Shown here one piece after another: positions 6,930 through 8,694 of a stretch of DNA of 8,694 nt. Position numbers and translations under genes: made by a program. Numbering within the stretch: the stretch's first letter is position 1; each line of letters opens with the position of its first letter. Below the pieces are notes generated by a model. That model had not been told where the DNA came from. It was given only the letters and a program-made list of their open reading frames with translations, and ran no database searches. Location of the stretch: contig PLKY01000291.1 in assembly GCA_003140785.1 (NCBI GenBank), forward strand, positions 1-8,694, written 5' to 3'. This DNA is from Acidobacteriaceae bacterium (GTDB lineage: Bacteria > Acidobacteriota > Terriglobia > Terriglobales > Acidobacteriaceae).

Positions 6930-8093
6930 ATGCGTACGGTCATCACCGCAGCAAGGTTGTGGGACGGGAGCAGTTTGACTCAGCGTCCGATCGTCACGGT
7001 AGAAGACGGGCACATCCAATCCATTGCAAGCAGCAATTCAAGTGAACAACCGGCTGGCGCGCAAGTTCTCGATTTTCCCGGCGCGCTGCTTGCTCCAGCT
7101 TTCTTTGATGTGCATTTCCACGGCGCCGCCGGGCATGACGTGATGGAAGCGACACCGGCCGCGCTCGACACCATCAGCACGTTTTTGGCGACACGCGGAA
7201 CAGGCAGCTTTCTTGCCACCACAGTCACCGCGCCACTCGACACCACGCTTAAAGCCGTTGCGGAACTCGCGAAACTCATCGCGAAGCCGCCAGTCGCGGG
7301 TCGCGCGCGCCTCATCGGCATCCACCTCGAAGGGCCGTTTCTATCGCACGCCAAGCGGGGCGTGCAGCCGGCGGCACATCTACTCGCGCCCGATATCGCG
7401 ACGTTCGACAAGCTATACGACGCCGCAGCGGGCCATGTGCGCCTCATGACGCTGGCGCCGGAATTGCCCGGCGCGACAGAACTCGCTGCGCACGCAACCG
7501 CGCGTGGGGTTCGCATCTCCATCGGTCACTCCGATGCGACCGCAACTGAGACGCGGGCAGCAATCAGCGCCGGCGCGGTCAGCGCAACGCACACGTTCAA
7601 CGCCATGCGCCCACTCGATCATCGCGAGCCCGGCATTCTCGGTACCGTGCTCACCACCGACGCACTGTTCGCCGAAATCATCTGCGACGGCATCCACAAC
7701 GCGCCGGAGATGGTGAAGCTCTGGTGGCGCGCCAAGGGTCCTGACCGCGCGATCCTCGTAACTGACGCGATGAGCGCCGCGGGCATGCCCGACGGCGAAT
7801 ACAAGCTGGGCGGGTTCGCCGTGCAGGTGGAAAAAGGCCGCGCCACCGCCAACGGCGTGCTTGCAGGCAGCGTGCTCACCCTCGATCGCGCGCTCGCCAA
7901 CTTCGTCCGATTCACCGGTGCGACTGCGGAGCAAGGCGTGCGCCTGATGACAGCCAATCCAGCCGCAATGACTGGGTTCACGCAGCAAGTTGGATCGATC
8001 GCAATCGGTCAGTCCGCCGATCTTGTCGCCGTGAATGCAGAAGGACATCTGGTCGGATCGGTGATAGGCGGGCAGCCAATTTCCGTTTCCTAG
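6930..8093 (+). CDS. nagA: N-acetylglucosamine-6-phosphate deacetylase
   Basis: A cytoplasmic amidohydrolase converting GlcNAc-6-phosphate to glucosamine-6-phosphate and acetate, for amino-sugar catabolism or cell-wall recycling. Starting at the ATG at 6930 gives 387 residues, close to the family's usual 380-390. The frame stays open upstream to an ATG at 6852, but those 26 extra residues look unlike any NagA N-terminus. Motifs numbered from 6930: HFHG at 62-65 (the HxH metal pair of many NagA proteins, which E. coli NagA lacks), GIHLEGPF at 130-137 with metal ligand E134, GHSDAT at 199-204 with H200, THTFNAM at 220-226 with H221, DGIHN at 253-257, and TDAM at 278-281 with catalytic D279. ANPA near the C-terminus is also typical. 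No good Shine-Dalgarno precedes either start. It converges on a probable GlcNAc kinase gene, whose product would supply its substrate. Confidence 0.96.
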   Translation: MRTVITAARLWDGSSLTQRPIVTVEDGHIQSIASSNSSEQPAGAQVLDFPGALLAPAFFDVHFHGAAGHDVMEATPAALDTISTFLATRGTGSFLATTVTAPLDTTLKAVAELAKLIAKPPVAGRARLIGIHLEGPFLSHAKRGVQPAAHLLAPDIATFDKLYDAAAGHVRLMTLAPELPGATELAAHATARGVRISIGHSDATATETRAAISAGAVSATHTFNAMRPLDHREPGILGTVLTTDALFAEIICDGIHNAPEMVKLWWRAKGPDRAILVTDAMSAAGMPDGEYKLGGFAVQVEKGRATANGVLAGSVLTLDRALANFVRFTGATAEQGVRLMTANPAAMTGFTQQVGSIAIGQSADLVAVNAEGHLVGSVIGGQPISVS

Positions 8094-8129
8094 TGCATTT
8101 TCGAATCGAGTGCTAAAGGTTTTGGGTGC

Positions 8130-8163
8130 CCCATCTTTGTGCGCCCTTTGCACAAAGGGTGGG
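8130..8163. repeat. Strong imperfect hairpin between convergent genes
   Basis: An inverted repeat in which 8130-8142 pairs with 8150-8163 through 13 pairs, including a G-T wobble and one bulged G (8159). The 7-nt loop is GCCCTTT. The core CTTTGTGC/GCACAAAG is perfect. It sits 36 nt after the nagA stop and 48 nt from the stop of the convergent kinase gene, so it could end transcription from either side. No T-run follows on either strand, so it is not a textbook Rho-independent terminator. The form GTGCCCCAT...GGGTGGG resembles dispersed palindromes I associate with acidobacterial intergenic regions; that resemblance is from memory and unverified. Confidence 0.65.
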
Positions 8164-8211
8164 AAACCACAATCTTCCCTGCCAACCGTTCATAATTTCA
8201 TCAAAGGTGCT

Positions 8212-8694
8212 CTAAATGGACTTTTCAGCCAGCCGCTGCGCACGCCAGATTGCGCCTTCGATGCCCGCAACCTCGGTCTCGCAGATTGGCATCGCAGGGG
8301 CCGCGGCGCGCAGGCCAGCGAAGAACGGTTCACGAACCAGCCGCGCGTTGCCGACAACACTTCCAATCCACGCCACAGGAACTTCCGCGGTGAGCAGATG
8401 CTTGCGCCGCAACTTTGCGCGGACCAGCAGCACCGAATCCACCAGGTCTGAAGCCGCCTGCGCCATTACGCCTGCGGCAACAAGATCTCCGTCTTCGGCA
8501 AGCTTGCTGATGGCTGGCGCAAGCGCGGCAAAATCCGGTCCTGGCGTGCCATCGCCCACATTCACCAGCTCATCAATCGTGGTTGTTCTCCAAATGTGTC
8601 CGACTGTCTCAAGCACACGGGTCGGTTCTTCGCGGTCGTATGCCTTCAGGGCGCGGCGAACGGCATGCAGCCCGATCCAGTAACCCGAACCTTC
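8212..8694 (-). CDS. BadF/BadG-family sugar kinase, probable N-acetylglucosamine kinase, C-terminal part
   Basis: The frame is open from the right window edge to the TAG at 8212-8214, giving 160 residues of C-terminal sequence; the 5' end is outside. The first residues, EGSGYWIGLHAVRRALKAYD, match the glycine-rich motif of the BadF/BadG/BcrA/BcrD ATPase fold, as found in GlcNAc and glucosamine kinases. The later GDLVAAGVMAQAASDLVDSV helix and VAWIGSVVGNARLVREPF segment are also typical of this group's C-terminal ATPase subdomain. These enzymes phosphorylate GlcNAc or glucosamine using ATP. The convergent nagA next door favours GlcNAc as substrate, giving GlcNAc-6-phosphate for NagA. A GTG at 8616 could be mistaken for a start, but the kinase motif lies upstream of it. 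The phosphate-binding N-terminal domain cannot be checked. Confidence 0.85.
   Translation of the reverse strand, partial: EGSGYWIGLHAVRRALKAYDREEPTRVLETVGHIWRTTTIDELVNVGDGTPGPDFAALAPAISKLAEDGDLVAAGVMAQAASDLVDSVLLVRAKLRRKHLLTAEVPVAWIGSVVGNARLVREPFFAGLRAAAPAMPICETEVAGIEGAIWRAQRLAEKSI

Noticed and set aside
7413..8153. Minus-strand open frame of 246 codons opposite nagA
   Set aside because: NagA motifs are intact on the plus strand. The minus translation is unrecognisable and its start falls within the intergenic hairpin.
8216..8683. Plus-strand open frame of 155 codons at the right end
   Set aside because: It is antisense to the BadF-type kinase. The Ser/Ala/Arg-rich translation has no domain.

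Overview
The window looks like a chromosomal segment of a GC-rich, Gram-negative-type heterotroph. My best guess is an acidobacterium of the Terriglobia type. That rests on gene content only: a secreted YVTN-propeller/alkaline-phosphatase-like fusion, a Tat-exported Gfo/Idh/MocA oxidoreductase, a NagA/BadF-kinase pair, and a palindrome between genes that resembles dispersed elements I associate with that group. No rRNA or other marker is present to confirm it. Coding density is high and no gene-free stretch exceeds 300 bases. There is no tRNA, CRISPR array, insertion sequence or phage gene.

Layout. (1) 1-988, minus: the N-terminal 329 codons of leucyl-tRNA synthetase (leuS), running off the left edge. 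(2) 989-1121: a divergent intergenic region with a hairpin in the leuS leader, a perfect palindrome that looks like an operator, and a consensus -10 box. (3) 1122-1617, plus: a two-gene RelBE/ParDE-type toxin-antitoxin cassette with overlapping reading frames. (4) 1605-6807, minus: three co-directional genes. In transcription order they are a 944-residue secreted propeller/phosphoesterase fusion, a Tat-signal oxidoreductase, and endonuclease IV (nfo), whose last codons overlap the 3' end of the toxin gene tail to tail. (5) 6808-6929: a second divergent intergenic region. (6) 6930-8093, plus: N-acetylglucosamine-6-phosphate deacetylase (nagA). (7) 8094-8211: a convergent gap with a strong imperfect hairpin. 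(8) 8212-8694, minus: the C-terminal part of a BadF/BadG-type sugar kinase, probably an N-acetylglucosamine kinase, running off the right edge.

How the genes fit together. The kinase and NagA would catalyse consecutive steps (GlcNAc to GlcNAc-6-phosphate to GlcN-6-phosphate), which suggests an amino-sugar uptake or cell-wall recycling locus. The propeller/phosphoesterase and the oxidoreductase both carry export signals and may act in the periplasm; their substrates cannot be read from sequence. The toxin-antitoxin cassette sits as a self-regulated island between two housekeeping genes. Nothing here is clearly a new system. The points most worth a second look are the operator placed between the TA cassette and leuS, the toxin/nfo antisense overlap, the propeller-phosphoesterase fusion with its exported oxidoreductase neighbour, and the hairpin at 8130-8163.
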